DNA of 64,000 bases from Bacteroidota bacterium (GTDB lineage Bacteria > Bacteroidota > Bacteroidia > Flavobacteriales > Weeksellaceae). This document shows, one piece after another, positions 1-7,768 of the stretch. Within the stretch, counting starts at the first letter, position 1; every line of letters begins with the position of its first letter. The DNA is taken from contig JAHIQD010000004.1 in assembly GCA_018902795.1 (NCBI GenBank), positions 248,001 through 312,000 on the forward strand, written 5' to 3'. The position numbers were made by a program, and so were the translations under genes. The notes under the pieces are model-generated. The model searched no databases. It saw only the letters and a list, made by a program, of their open reading frames with translations, and had not been told where the DNA came from.

Positions 1-1
1 G

Positions 2-1828
2 GCAAGAAACACCATTTCCGCAATAGTAAACGGAACACAGGTGGAAATCACCACGCCTATAACGACAGACTCGACGCTACAGCTTCTGACGTGGAATGAT
101 GATATGGGAAAAAAAGCATTCTGGCATTCATCTGCCCACCTTTTGGCGCAGGCAATCGTGGAATTTTATCCGGATGCAAAACTCACCATTGGTCCGGCCA
201 TTGAACAGGGATTTTATTATGATGTAGATTTCGGTGAAGAAAGTTTATCCGAAAAAGATTTCGAAAAAATCGAAAAGAAAATGCTGGAAAACGCGAAGAA
301 AGACGCAACCTTCAGCCTCTACCCTGTCTCCAAAGCTGATGCACTGAAAGAATATGCAGACAATCCTTATAAAACCGAATTAATTTCAAACCTTACTGAC
401 GGCGAAATTACTTTCTGCACCCACGATAACTTTACAGATTTATGTCGTGGCGGTCACATTCCTTCAACAGGGATTGTAAAAGCCGTTAAAATTTTAAATG
501 CAGCCGGTGCATACTGGAGAGGTGACGAAAAAAACAAACAGCTTACAAGAGTTTATGGTATTTCTTTCCCAAAACAGAAAGATTTAACCGAATATTTAGA
601 AAGGCTTGAAGAAGCAAAACGCCGTGATCACCGAAAACTGGGTAAAGAATTGGGGATTTTTGCTTTTTCCGAAAAAGTGGGAGCCGGTCTTCCGTTATGG
701 TTACCAAAAGGAACTGCTTTGAGAAAAAAGCTGGAGAATTTTCTTTCCGAAGCTCAGAGGAAATCAGGTTATGAATTTGTAATGACTCCACATATCGGTG
801 CCAAAGAATTATATGTAACATCCGGTCACTGGGATAAATACGGTGCAGACAGTTTTCAGCCTATCAAAACACCCAATGAAGGGGAAGAATTTATGCTGAA
901 ACCGATGAACTGTCCTCATCACTGCGAAATATATAAAGTTGGGCAATGGTCTTATAAAGATTTGCCTAAACGTTTTGCGGAATTCGGAACAGTTTACAGA
1001 TATGAACAGTCTGGTGAGCTTCATGGCTTAACAAGAGTTCGGGGGTTTACTCAGGATGATGCACATTTATTCTGTACTCCTGATCAGCTTTTGGCGGAGT
1101 TTGAAAATGTAATTGATTTAACACTGTATGTATTCAAATCTTTAGGTTTTGAAGATTTTGTTACCCAGATTTCTTTAAGAGATCCGGATAACAAAGAAAA
1201 ATATATCGGTTCCGACGAGAACTGGAAAAAAGCGGAAGACGCCATTATTCAGGCTGCTGAAAAGAAAGGCTTGAAAACCAAGGTTGAATACGGCGAGGCT
1301 GCTTTTTATGGTCCGAAATTAGATTTCATGGTGAAGGATGCGCTTGGAAGAAGCTGGCAGCTTGGTACCATTCAGGTTGATTACAATTTACCGGAACGAT
1401 TCGATTTGTGGTATACAGGAAGCGACAACGAAAAACACAGACCAGTGATGATTCACCGAGCGCCGTTTGGTTCCATGGAAAGATTCATCGCTATACTTTT
1501 GGAAAATACAGCAGGAGATTTCCCTCTATGGCTGGCTCCGGATCAGTTTACCATTTTGCCCATCAGTGAAAAATATGTTGATTATGCAAAAAAAGTTTCA
1601 CAATTGCTGGAAAATCACGATATTTGCGGCTTAATTGACGACAGAAACGAGAAAACGGGTAAAAAAATCCGGGATGCAGAATTGAAAAAGCTTCCATTCA
1701 TGCTGGTTGTAGGTGAAAGTGAGGAACTTAGCCAAACCATCTCTGTCAGAAGAAGAGGCGAAGGAGATTTAGGAACAATGAGTATTGAAGATTTCATTAC
1801 CTATTTCAAAAAAGAAGCTCAGATTTAA
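2..1828 (+). CDS. thrS: Threonine--tRNA ligase (5' end outside window)
   Basis: Charges tRNA-Thr with threonine in the cytoplasm. The frame is open from base 2, and the residues before the GTG at 41 (ending IVNGTQ) read as the end of a TGS domain. The gene therefore starts upstream of the window and the GTG is internal; about 35-40 residues are missing by comparison with the family. The editing domain shows HSSAHLLAQAI (HxxxH) and DLCRGGH. The catalytic core shows the three expected zinc ligands in NCPHHC, QDDAHLF and VMIHRAPFG, and the last ~100 residues form the anticodon-binding domain. infC follows after 23 bases, the common thrS-infC-rpmI-rplT order. Identification is secure. Confidence 0.97.
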   Translation, partial: ARNTISAIVNGTQVEITTPITTDSTLQLLTWNDDMGKKAFWHSSAHLLAQAIVEFYPDAKLTIGPAIEQGFYYDVDFGEESLSEKDFEKIEKKMLENAKKDATFSLYPVSKADALKEYADNPYKTELISNLTDGEITFCTHDNFTDLCRGGHIPSTGIVKAVKILNAAGAYWRGDEKNKQLTRVYGISFPKQKDLTEYLERLEEAKRRDHRKLGKELGIFAFSEKVGAGLPLWLPKGTALRKKLENFLSEAQRKSGYEFVMTPHIGAKELYVTSGHWDKYGADSFQPIKTPNEGEEFMLKPMNCPHHCEIYKVGQWSYKDLPKRFAEFGTVYRYEQSGELHGLTRVRGFTQDDAHLFCTPDQLLAEFENVIDLTLYVFKSLGFEDFVTQISLRDPDNKEKYIGSDENWKKAEDAIIQAAEKKGLKTKVEYGEAAFYGPKLDFMVKDALGRSWQLGTIQVDYNLPERFDLWYTGSDNEKHRPVMIHRAPFGSMERFIAILLENTAGDFPLWLAPDQFTILPISEKYVDYAKKVSQLLENHDICGLIDDRNEKTGKKIRDAELKKLPFMLVVGESEELSQTISVRRRGEGDLGTMSIEDFITYFKKEAQI

Positions 1829-1851
1829 AATTAACTTTAAAATATAACACC

Positions 1852-2415
1852 ATAGCACAGAAATTTAATTACCGCGGTAGAGGTCCACAGAGACGCGTAC
1901 AGGAAGATTTGCACCAGATCAATGAAAAGATCCGTGCAAAGGAAGTACGTTTAGTCGGTGATAACGTGGAGCCGGGAGTGTATCCCTTAGCAAAAGCTTT
2001 GGAGATTGCAAGAGACCAGGAGCTGGATCTGGTTGTAATTTCAGATAAAGCTGAACCTTTTATTTCCAGAATTCTGGATTATAAAAAATTCCTTTACGAG
2101 CAGAAAAAAAAGCAGAAAGAACTTAAAGCCAAGCAGGTCAAAGTTGTTGTAAAAGAAATCAGATTCGGTCCTCAAACGGATGATCATGATTATGATTTCA
2201 AGAAAAAACATGCTGAAAAATTTCTTGAAGAAGGTTCCAAACTGAAAACTTATGTTTTCTTTAAAGGCCGTTCAATTATTTTTAAAGACCAGGGAGAAAT
2301 CCTTCTTTTGAAATTGGCTCAGGAACTGGAACACGTTGGGAAAGTTGATCAATTGCCAAAACTGGAAGGTAAAAGAATGATCATGATGATGAGCCCTAAG
2401 AAACCAGCAAAGTAG
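1852..2415 (+). CDS. infC: Translation initiation factor IF-3, probable ATA start
   Basis: IF-3 binds the 30S subunit, checks the start codon and prevents premature 50S joining. The first ordinary start codon is a TTG at 1909, but it lies inside the conserved region (DLHQINEKIRAKEVRLVGDN). The frame continues upstream through a basic linker (KFNYRGRGPQRRVQED) to ATA-GCA at 1852, with no ATG, GTG or TTG between. infC genes characteristically use ATT, ATC or ATA as part of autoregulation, so I place the start at the ATA. This gives 187 residues, close to the family norm of about 180. The gene lies 23 bases after thrS. IF-3 identity is certain; the exact start is inferred. Confidence 0.9.
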   Translation: MAQKFNYRGRGPQRRVQEDLHQINEKIRAKEVRLVGDNVEPGVYPLAKALEIARDQELDLVVISDKAEPFISRILDYKKFLYEQKKKQKELKAKQVKVVVKEIRFGPQTDDHDYDFKKKHAEKFLEEGSKLKTYVFFKGRSIIFKDQGEILLLKLAQELEHVGKVDQLPKLEGKRMIMMMSPKKPAK

Positions 2416-2424
2416 AAATTTGTA

Positions 2425-2458
2425 GATTTTAAATATAATTTATTTTAAATTTAAAATC
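2425..2458 (+). other. AT-rich inverted repeat between infC and rpmI
   Basis: A perfect 10-base inverted repeat, GATTTTAAAT and ATTTAAAATC, is separated by 14 bases, just after infC and 41 bases before rpmI. No T-run follows, so it does not look like a terminator. It could be an mRNA processing or ribosomal-protein leader structure, or chance in AT-rich DNA. Confidence 0.35.
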
Positions 2459-2499
2459 ATAAAAAGATATTGATAACAAATAGATAAAATTAAGCAAAA

Positions 2500-2697
2500 A
2501 TGCCAAAATTAAAAACTAAATCAGGTGCTAAGAAGCGTTTTAAACTTACCGGTACCGGTAAGATTAAAAGAAAAGGTGCTTTCAAAAGCCACATCTTGAC
2601 GAAAAAAGAAACGAAGCAAAAGAGAAATCTTACGCAAACTTCTTACGTTGCTACTGTGGACGAAAAAAGCGTTTTACGTCAATTAGCAATCAAGTAG
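2500..2697 (+). CDS. rpmI: 50S ribosomal protein bL35
   Basis: Structural protein of the large ribosomal subunit. The 65-residue, strongly basic product opens with MPKLKTKSGAKKRFK and contains the K/R-rich GKIKRKGAF and SHILTKK blocks typical of bL35. Length and start match the family. It lies between infC and rplT, the standard order, in which bL20 often represses translation of the pair. The 84 bases upstream contain an AT-rich inverted repeat; no unusual codon use was noticed. Confidence 0.96.
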   Translation: MPKLKTKSGAKKRFKLTGTGKIKRKGAFKSHILTKKETKQKRNLTQTSYVATVDEKSVLRQLAIK

Positions 2698-2817
2698 TTT
2701 TTATAAATCTTATCGGTTTATAAGAATTCAAAAAAATTCAGAAATTTTAACCCTGAAACGGAGCAAAAAAGTGTAATGAAATAAATTACCGCCCTTTTCA
2801 AAAAAACAATTTAAGTT

Positions 2818-3162
2818 ATGCCAAGATCAGTAAATGCAGTAGCTTCAAGAGCTCGCAGAAAAAAAGTTATGAAGCAGGCTAAAGGTTTTTTCGGTAGAAG
2901 AAAAAACGTTTGGACTGTAGCTAAAAACGCCGTACAAAAAGCAATGCAATATGCTTACCGCGGTAGAAAAGAGAAAAAAAGAAATTTCAGAAGCTTGTGG
3001 ATTACGCGTATTAACGCAGGTGCAAGAGAACACGGAATGTCTTATTCCCAATTTATGGGTGCTCTTAAAAGCAACAACATCGAACTGAACAGAAAAGTTT
3101 TAGCAGATTTAGCAATGAATCACCCTGAAGCTTTCAAAGCAGTTGTAGATCAAATCAAATAA
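2818..3162 (+). CDS. rplT: 50S ribosomal protein bL20
   Basis: Structural protein of the large subunit and, in studied bacteria, a translational repressor of its own operon. The 114-residue product starts MPRSVNAVASRARRKKVMKQAKGFFGRRK and contains the conserved YRGRKEKKRNFRSLWI segment, typical of bL20. A 120-base leader separates it from rpmI and contains a short GTAAT/ATTAC inverted repeat near 2772-2789. A strong terminator begins about 30 bases after the stop, so this is the last gene of the thrS-infC-rpmI-rplT unit. Confidence 0.97.
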   Translation: MPRSVNAVASRARRKKVMKQAKGFFGRRKNVWTVAKNAVQKAMQYAYRGRKEKKRNFRSLWITRINAGAREHGMSYSQFMGALKSNNIELNRKVLADLAMNHPEAFKAVVDQIK

Positions 3163-3190
3163 ATGTAAAATTTTTTGTTATCAATTATAA

Positions 3191-3222
3191 ATCTCACACA
3201 AAATTTGTGTGAGATTTTTTTA
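3191..3222 (+). terminator. Terminator after rplT
   Basis: The stem ATCTCACAC / GTGTGAGAT encloses AAAATTT and is followed by a run of T. It sits 28 bases after the rplT stop and ends the thrS-rplT unit. Confidence 0.85.
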
Positions 3223-3223
3223 T

Positions 3224-3231
3224 TAAATTTG
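3224..3231 (+). promoter_or_regulatory. -7 box upstream of the M28 peptidase gene
   Basis: TAAATTTG matches the Bacteroidetes -7 consensus TAnnTTTG and ends 16 bases before the ATG at 3248. It abuts the T-run of the rplT terminator, so a new transcript can begin as the previous one ends. Confidence 0.55.
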
Positions 3232-3247
3232 TTCAAGTTATTATTAA

Positions 3248-4423
3248 ATGAAAAAATTTCTTCTTTTCTCTACCCTGGCTTTTTCGTTTTCTTTTTATGC
3301 ACAAACATTTGTTCAGGCCTATCAAAACAGAGTAAACCAAATTACTCAAACCAATATTAATACTTACCTCACCGAATTTGCAAACCTTGGGGTAAAAACT
3401 ACTGGAAGCGTCAACAATAACAATGCTTTCAATTGGTTGAAAAACAAGTACCTTTCTTTTGGCTATACAGATTCTCAACTGTCTGAAAACGCTTTCGCCT
3501 ATAGCGGAAAACAAACTAAAAATCTTATTCTTACTAAAACCGGAACAACTTATCCCGATACTTTTGTAATCGTATGCGGACATTACGACACCATTGTAGG
3601 GCCCGGTGTTAACGATAACGGCAGCGGAACTTCCATCATTCTTGAAATGGCACGAATCCTAAAAGATATTCCTACGGAATACTCAATCAAATTCATCAAT
3701 TTTACCGGTGAGGAACAGGGTTTATTAGGCAGTCAGAATTATGTGAATACCGTAGTGAAAACCAGCAATCCGAAAATGAACATTAAAGTCGTGTTCAATA
3801 TTGATGAAGTAGGCGGAGTTGCCGGACAGAATAATAATACAATTACGTGCGAAAGAGACACCAATAACAGCCCGTCTGCAAACAATGCGGCATCTTCAGC
3901 AATCACCCAGGAACTGATGAATTGCGTGTCGTTGTATTCCCCTTTACAGACCAATTTATCTAATGCCTATGGCTCCGATTATATGCCTTTTCAGGCAAAC
4001 GGAGAAATAATCACCGGATTTTACGAATATAATGAGAGCAACTACCCACATACGGCAAATGATACCTTTGCGAATATGGATCCAGTTTATGTTTATAATG
4101 TTGGTAAAGCTGCTTTGGGAGCCGTGCAGCATTTTTCTGTAGCTACGGCACTAGATCTAGGGCTTAACGACTGCCCACCGGAAAAAATGCTTGAATCTTT
4201 ACGAATTTATCCAAATCCCAGTTCCGATTTTATTAATATTGAAATGCTGAATCACAATCTAAAAAAATACGCTTTCAGTATTACTGATTTGTCAGGAAAA
4301 CTTCTCATTAAATCCGAAAACACGAAAAAAGTGGATATTTCCAAACTTTCACCAGGAGTTTATCTGGGAACCATGAGCATTGATGATTATAAATCGACAA
4401 AAAAGATCATTATTACTAAATAA
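3248..4423 (+). CDS. Secreted M28-family zinc aminopeptidase with T9SS tail
   Basis: Predicted extracellular aminopeptidase of peptidase family M28. It opens with a signal peptide (MKKFLLFSTLAFSFSFYAQ). Metal-ligand motifs appear in the expected order: GHYDT and GVNDNGSG (residues ~110-125), FTGEEQGLLGS (~155, catalytic Glu pair), NIDEVGG (~185) and YPHTANDTF (~268). The last ~75 residues, from LRIYPNPSSDF to KKIIITK, are a type A T9SS sorting domain, so the enzyme is probably exported across the outer membrane. It stands alone between a -7 box and a terminator hairpin. The substrate is unknown; the family is secure. Confidence 0.92.
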   Translation: MKKFLLFSTLAFSFSFYAQTFVQAYQNRVNQITQTNINTYLTEFANLGVKTTGSVNNNNAFNWLKNKYLSFGYTDSQLSENAFAYSGKQTKNLILTKTGTTYPDTFVIVCGHYDTIVGPGVNDNGSGTSIILEMARILKDIPTEYSIKFINFTGEEQGLLGSQNYVNTVVKTSNPKMNIKVVFNIDEVGGVAGQNNNTITCERDTNNSPSANNAASSAITQELMNCVSLYSPLQTNLSNAYGSDYMPFQANGEIITGFYEYNESNYPHTANDTFANMDPVYVYNVGKAALGAVQHFSVATALDLGLNDCPPEKMLESLRIYPNPSSDFINIEMLNHNLKKYAFSITDLSGKLLIKSENTKKVDISKLSPGVYLGTMSIDDYKSTKKIIITK

Positions 4424-4425
4424 TA

Positions 4426-4446
4426 AAAGCTGCATAATGCAGCTTT
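4426..4446. terminator. Hairpin between convergent genes
   Basis: A perfect stem, AAAGCTGCA / TGCAGCTTT with loop TAA, starts 2 bases after the M28 peptidase stop. The T-run is weak in both directions (CATTTATA forward, TTTTATTATT reverse). It may serve both this gene and the convergent gene ending at 4480. Confidence 0.6.
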
Positions 4447-4479
4447 CATTTATAATTATCAAATAAATTCAATATAATT

Positions 4480-4908
4480 TTATTTAATAAGTTTATTGTA
4501 GGATTCCTGAAGACTTTTAAGTTCGTTTTCATTTGCCTTTAATTTCTCATTTACCTTCTCCATTTCCGAATTTAATACAGCTACTTTTTCATGCAAACTG
4601 TTTTTGTCATTTTCTGATTTCGTCTGATTAATTTTACTTTCAATCTGTATCTTTTTTTGATTCAGCGAATTCAGTTTAGATTGAAATTTTTCTTTTTGAC
4701 TAAAATTCAATTCAAATTTTTCATTCAACTGTTTCAATTTCTCGTCTGAACTCTTATTAACACTGCTTTGCATATCATTCAATGCTTTTTCATACGCTGC
4801 ATTAGAAACCTGCCTTTTATACTGTCCTTCCGCAATTGCCTGTCCGGAAGTCTGAGAAAAAAGAAATGTAGAAGAAATTAAAAGGAAAAAAAATAAAATA
4901 TTTTTCAT
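4480..4908 (-). CDS. Small periplasmic coiled-coil protein, function unknown
   Basis: I do not recognise a family. The 142-residue product has a signal peptide (MKNILFFFLLISSTFLFSQ). The rest is almost entirely charged and heptad-like (for example LKQLNEKFELNFSQKEKF and SEMEKVNEKLKANENELK), so it should form a long alpha-helical coiled coil in the periplasm. Codon use resembles its neighbours. It is followed 41 bases later by the end of the glycan operon, which is transcribed toward it; no terminator is visible between them, so read-through is possible. It could be a Skp/OmpH-like chaperone-style helix or a structural envelope protein, but no motif decides this. Confidence 0.75.
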   Translation of the reverse strand: MKNILFFFLLISSTFLFSQTSGQAIAEGQYKRQVSNAAYEKALNDMQSSVNKSSDEKLKQLNEKFELNFSQKEKFQSKLNSLNQKKIQIESKINQTKSENDKNSLHEKVAVLNSEMEKVNEKLKANENELKSLQESYNKLIK

Positions 4909-4949
4909 GATGCAGTATTTTGTTTAAAGATAAATAAAAATCCATTTCA

Positions 4950-6050
4950 TCATCGCAAAACCTCCTGATAAACTTTAATCAGCTCATTCGCAATATTCAA
5001 ATCATTGAATTTCTGAACATATTCCAAACCCTTTTCAGCACGTCTTTTTCTTTCAGCTTCGTTGTCCCAGAGGAAAATAATTTTCGACTTCAGGTCTTCA
5101 GAATTATTAGGATCAATGTAAACCGAATCATTTCCACCTGCTTCGGGAAGACAACTTGTATTACTGGTAATAACAGAAGTGCGAGAAAATAAAGCTTCTA
5201 TCACAGGGATTCCGAAACCTTCGAAAACACTTGGATACACGAAAATTTCGGCAAGTTTATAGATTACAGCCAATTCATCCATTGAAACATTTTCAAGAAA
5301 AAATATCTGATTCTGCAGTTTATTTTTATTAATAAATTTTTCTACTTTATTAAAATACTTCGTCTTTTTCCCAATGACAACCAATGGAATTTCTGTTCCG
5401 TTAATGGCTTTTACAATATTTAAAAGATTCTTTCTTTCTTCAATGGTGCCAACATTCAATATAAATTTTTCGGGCAAACTGAATTTTTCTTTTACTGAAT
5501 TTAAAAATTCCGGAGATTGGGTTTCTTTAAAAGATTGGTGACAACCTTGGTAAACGACGCGTATTTTGTTTTCCGGAACTTTAAGAAACTTTATAATATC
5601 GCGTTTGGTCTGCTCAGAAATTGCAATGATCAAAACTGCCTGTTCCGCAGCTTTCTTAAATTTCCAGAAATGTATTTTGCGGTCGAAAAAACTGTAATAT
5701 TGCGGAAATCTCAGAAAGATCAAATCGTGAATCGTAACAATTTTTTTAATGGGTTTGTTATTCCATTTTAAAGGAAGTTCGCCTGAAAGTCCGTGGAAAA
5801 TGTCAGCATCCATGTTTTGTGCATCTTTCCCCATTTTAAACTGTCGGGAAAGGTTTCCTTTTGATGTTTCTTTAAATGAAACATTCGGGAGGTTTAAAAT
5901 TTCCTTCCCTCTTTCTGATTGGTTTTTATTGAAAAGAATATATTGGTTTTCAGGACAATAAGTGGCTAAAATCCGAACGAGATCACGGGAATAATTTCCC
6001 AAACCAGAACCGTTATTGAAAAAACGTTTACCGTCGAAAGCAATTTTCAT
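4950..6050 (-). CDS. Glycosyltransferase family 4 (GT-B fold)
   Basis: Transfers a sugar from a nucleotide donor during cell-surface glycan synthesis. The 366-residue protein has the N-terminal glycine-rich start (FNNGSGLGNYSRDL), a central NVGTIEERKNL motif and the donor-binding EX7E signature in SVFEGFGIPVIEALFSR (about residues 277-293), all typical of GT4 enzymes. No membrane segment is present, so it acts on the cytoplasmic face. Its ATG overlaps the stop of the deacetylase gene upstream by four bases (ATGA), indicating translational coupling. It is the last gene of an operon of four glycan genes. Sugar and acceptor cannot be told from sequence. Confidence 0.9.
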   Translation of the reverse strand: MKIAFDGKRFFNNGSGLGNYSRDLVRILATYCPENQYILFNKNQSERGKEILNLPNVSFKETSKGNLSRQFKMGKDAQNMDADIFHGLSGELPLKWNNKPIKKIVTIHDLIFLRFPQYYSFFDRKIHFWKFKKAAEQAVLIIAISEQTKRDIIKFLKVPENKIRVVYQGCHQSFKETQSPEFLNSVKEKFSLPEKFILNVGTIEERKNLLNIVKAINGTEIPLVVIGKKTKYFNKVEKFINKNKLQNQIFFLENVSMDELAVIYKLAEIFVYPSVFEGFGIPVIEALFSRTSVITSNTSCLPEAGGNDSVYIDPNNSEDLKSKIIFLWDNEAERKRRAEKGLEYVQKFNDLNIANELIKVYQEVLR

Positions 6051-6823
6051 GACTGAATACTTTTTTGAAATTCCTGAAATGTTCCGAACTTATATTTTTT
6101 CTGATTTAAATAAGTTAAAAATTCATCAAATCTTTCTACCATTGCTTTTCCTGTATTTTTGATTGTAAAACCCGGAAGTTTAAACTTCTCATCTTTAATA
6201 TCAGCAAATTCCCACGGATGAAAATAGACATTCAGATAATGATCTTTATCCAGCACATCTTTCGCCAGTTTCTTATAAAAACTCAAAGGAAAATTATGGA
6301 AACTCAGCCAAAATAACGGAAGCCGGAAATTAGGTGAAACCGAAGCCGGAATCTGCAAAACCGAACCTTCTTTAAAGTAAGTCCGGGACACTTTTAAGTT
6401 ATTATATCTTCCAGGAAGGAAGGTGGGATTTACTGATGAATTATAGGAATAACCGGCATTTTCAACTTCACTTTCATCCACCTTCATCATTCGTGGCATT
6501 CTTAAACCGGTAATTTCTGTATTGAAAAGTTCTGCAAGCCTTTCTCTGGATTTTTTTAAATCTTCAATTTCAAATTTTGAATGAAACCAAGTGTGAGATG
6601 CCAGTTCGTGACCTTCATCAAGTAACTGTTCAATTAGATCTTTATTATTTTCGGCAAAAACGACCGTTGAAAAAAAAGTTGCTTTTGCGTTATGTTTCTT
6701 CAGTAATCTTAAAATGTTCTGTAGTCCTTTTCTTGAAATTGAAAGCTGTTCTTCAAACGGAATTACACCTTTATATTCCAAAGGCATATCGAATTCTTCA
6801 ATATCAAAACTCAGTAAAACCAT
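6047..6823 (-). CDS. NodB-type polysaccharide deacetylase
   Basis: Predicted metal-dependent deacetylase (carbohydrate esterase 4) that removes N- or O-acetyl groups from sugars. The 258-residue product begins MVLLSFDIEEFD, placing the metal-binding Asp at the very N-terminus, followed by HELASHTWFHSKFE with the paired His ligands near residue 80 and a C-terminal FHPWEF. No signal peptide is present, so the protein is cytoplasmic and probably acts on a lipid-linked sugar intermediate. It is flanked by glycosyltransferases with a 4-base overlap downstream and a 2-base gap upstream, so it works on the same glycan. Confidence 0.87.
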   Translation of the reverse strand: MVLLSFDIEEFDMPLEYKGVIPFEEQLSISRKGLQNILRLLKKHNAKATFFSTVVFAENNKDLIEQLLDEGHELASHTWFHSKFEIEDLKKSRERLAELFNTEITGLRMPRMMKVDESEVENAGYSYNSSVNPTFLPGRYNNLKVSRTYFKEGSVLQIPASVSPNFRLPLFWLSFHNFPLSFYKKLAKDVLDKDHYLNVYFHPWEFADIKDEKFKLPGFTIKNTGKAMVERFDEFLTYLNQKKYKFGTFQEFQKSIQS

Positions 6824-6825
6824 TA

Positions 6826-7755
6826 TTAAAAATTTTTAGAACGGATGATGTAATTCGGTCTTTCTTTGACCTGTTTGAAAATTTTACCGAGATAAATCCC
6901 CATAATTCCCAAAATAATGAGCTGAACACCGCCAAAAAAAACAACGGTCATAATGAGCGAAGCCCAACCTGAAATTTCGGTTTCAGCAATAAAAGAATGA
7001 ATGACATAAATACCATAACCCAGAGCCGCAATCGCTGAGAATATGAATCCCAAATAGGCTGCCAAATACAACGGTTTTACACTGAATGCGGTAATTCCCG
7101 TGAAAGCGAAACGCATCATTTTTTTGAGGTCGTAACTGCTTTCTCCGGTCGCTCTTTCACCAGCAGTAAAATGAACGCCCGTCCTTCGGAAACCCATCCA
7201 GTTCGAAAGACCGCGAAGAAAAATATCGGCTTCGTTCATATTGCGCACGACATCCACTACAGACGCGTCCATCAGCCGGAAATCTGATCCTCCGCCTTCA
7301 CTCAGGTTGACATCAGAAATTCTCGTTAAAAATTTATAGTAAAGGGTAGAAGTTTTCCGTTTAAAGGCAGAAATCTGTTTCGGATAAGTTCTGATAGTGT
7401 AAACAATATCAAAACCTTCTTCCCATTTTTCAATAAGTTGCGGAATGAGTTCAGGCGGATGCTGCAAATCGGCATCCATGGAAATCATTGCGTTTCCGGT
7501 AGAACTGTCCATTCCGGCTTTTACAGCGGGTTGATGACCAAAATTACGGGAGAATTCAATAAATTTTACTTCTTCGTTGTTTTGGGCGAGTTCTTCGATC
7601 ACTTTCTGCGTATTATCGCGGCTTCCGTCATTCACGAAAATAATTTCGAAGCGGTAGTTTTCGAGTTTAGAAAAAACGTCTTTAATTCTTTGATAAATCA
7701 AGGAAATATTGCCTTCTTCGTTGTGAGCGGGAATAACGACGGAAATTTTCTTCAC
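6826..7755 (-). CDS. Polyprenyl-phosphate glycosyltransferase (GT2, GtrB/DPM1-like)
   Basis: Predicted to transfer a sugar from a nucleotide donor to polyprenyl phosphate at the inner membrane. The 309 residues open with the GT2 fold (SVVIPAHNEEGN, VNDGSRDNTQ near residue 43) and contain the DXD-like SMDADLQHPPEL (~93) and the later GGGSDFRLMD. Two C-terminal transmembrane helices follow (~235-260 and ~268-290), ending in a basic tail, the architecture of GtrB and ArnC. The adjacent membrane gene (7769-8938) is a plausible user of the lipid-linked sugar. It lies 2 bases before the deacetylase gene, in one operon. Confidence 0.9.
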   Translation of the reverse strand: MKKISVVIPAHNEEGNISLIYQRIKDVFSKLENYRFEIIFVNDGSRDNTQKVIEELAQNNEEVKFIEFSRNFGHQPAVKAGMDSSTGNAMISMDADLQHPPELIPQLIEKWEEGFDIVYTIRTYPKQISAFKRKTSTLYYKFLTRISDVNLSEGGGSDFRLMDASVVDVVRNMNEADIFLRGLSNWMGFRRTGVHFTAGERATGESSYDLKKMMRFAFTGITAFSVKPLYLAAYLGFIFSAIAALGYGIYVIHSFIAETEISGWASLIMTVVFFGGVQLIILGIMGIYLGKIFKQVKERPNYIIRSKNF

Positions 7756-7768
7756 TGCTGCTGTTTAA

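Noticed and set aside
3233..3583. 116-codon frame on the minus strand opposite the M28 peptidase
   Set aside because: It lies entirely over the real gene and its promoter and terminator region, and the translation resembles no protein.
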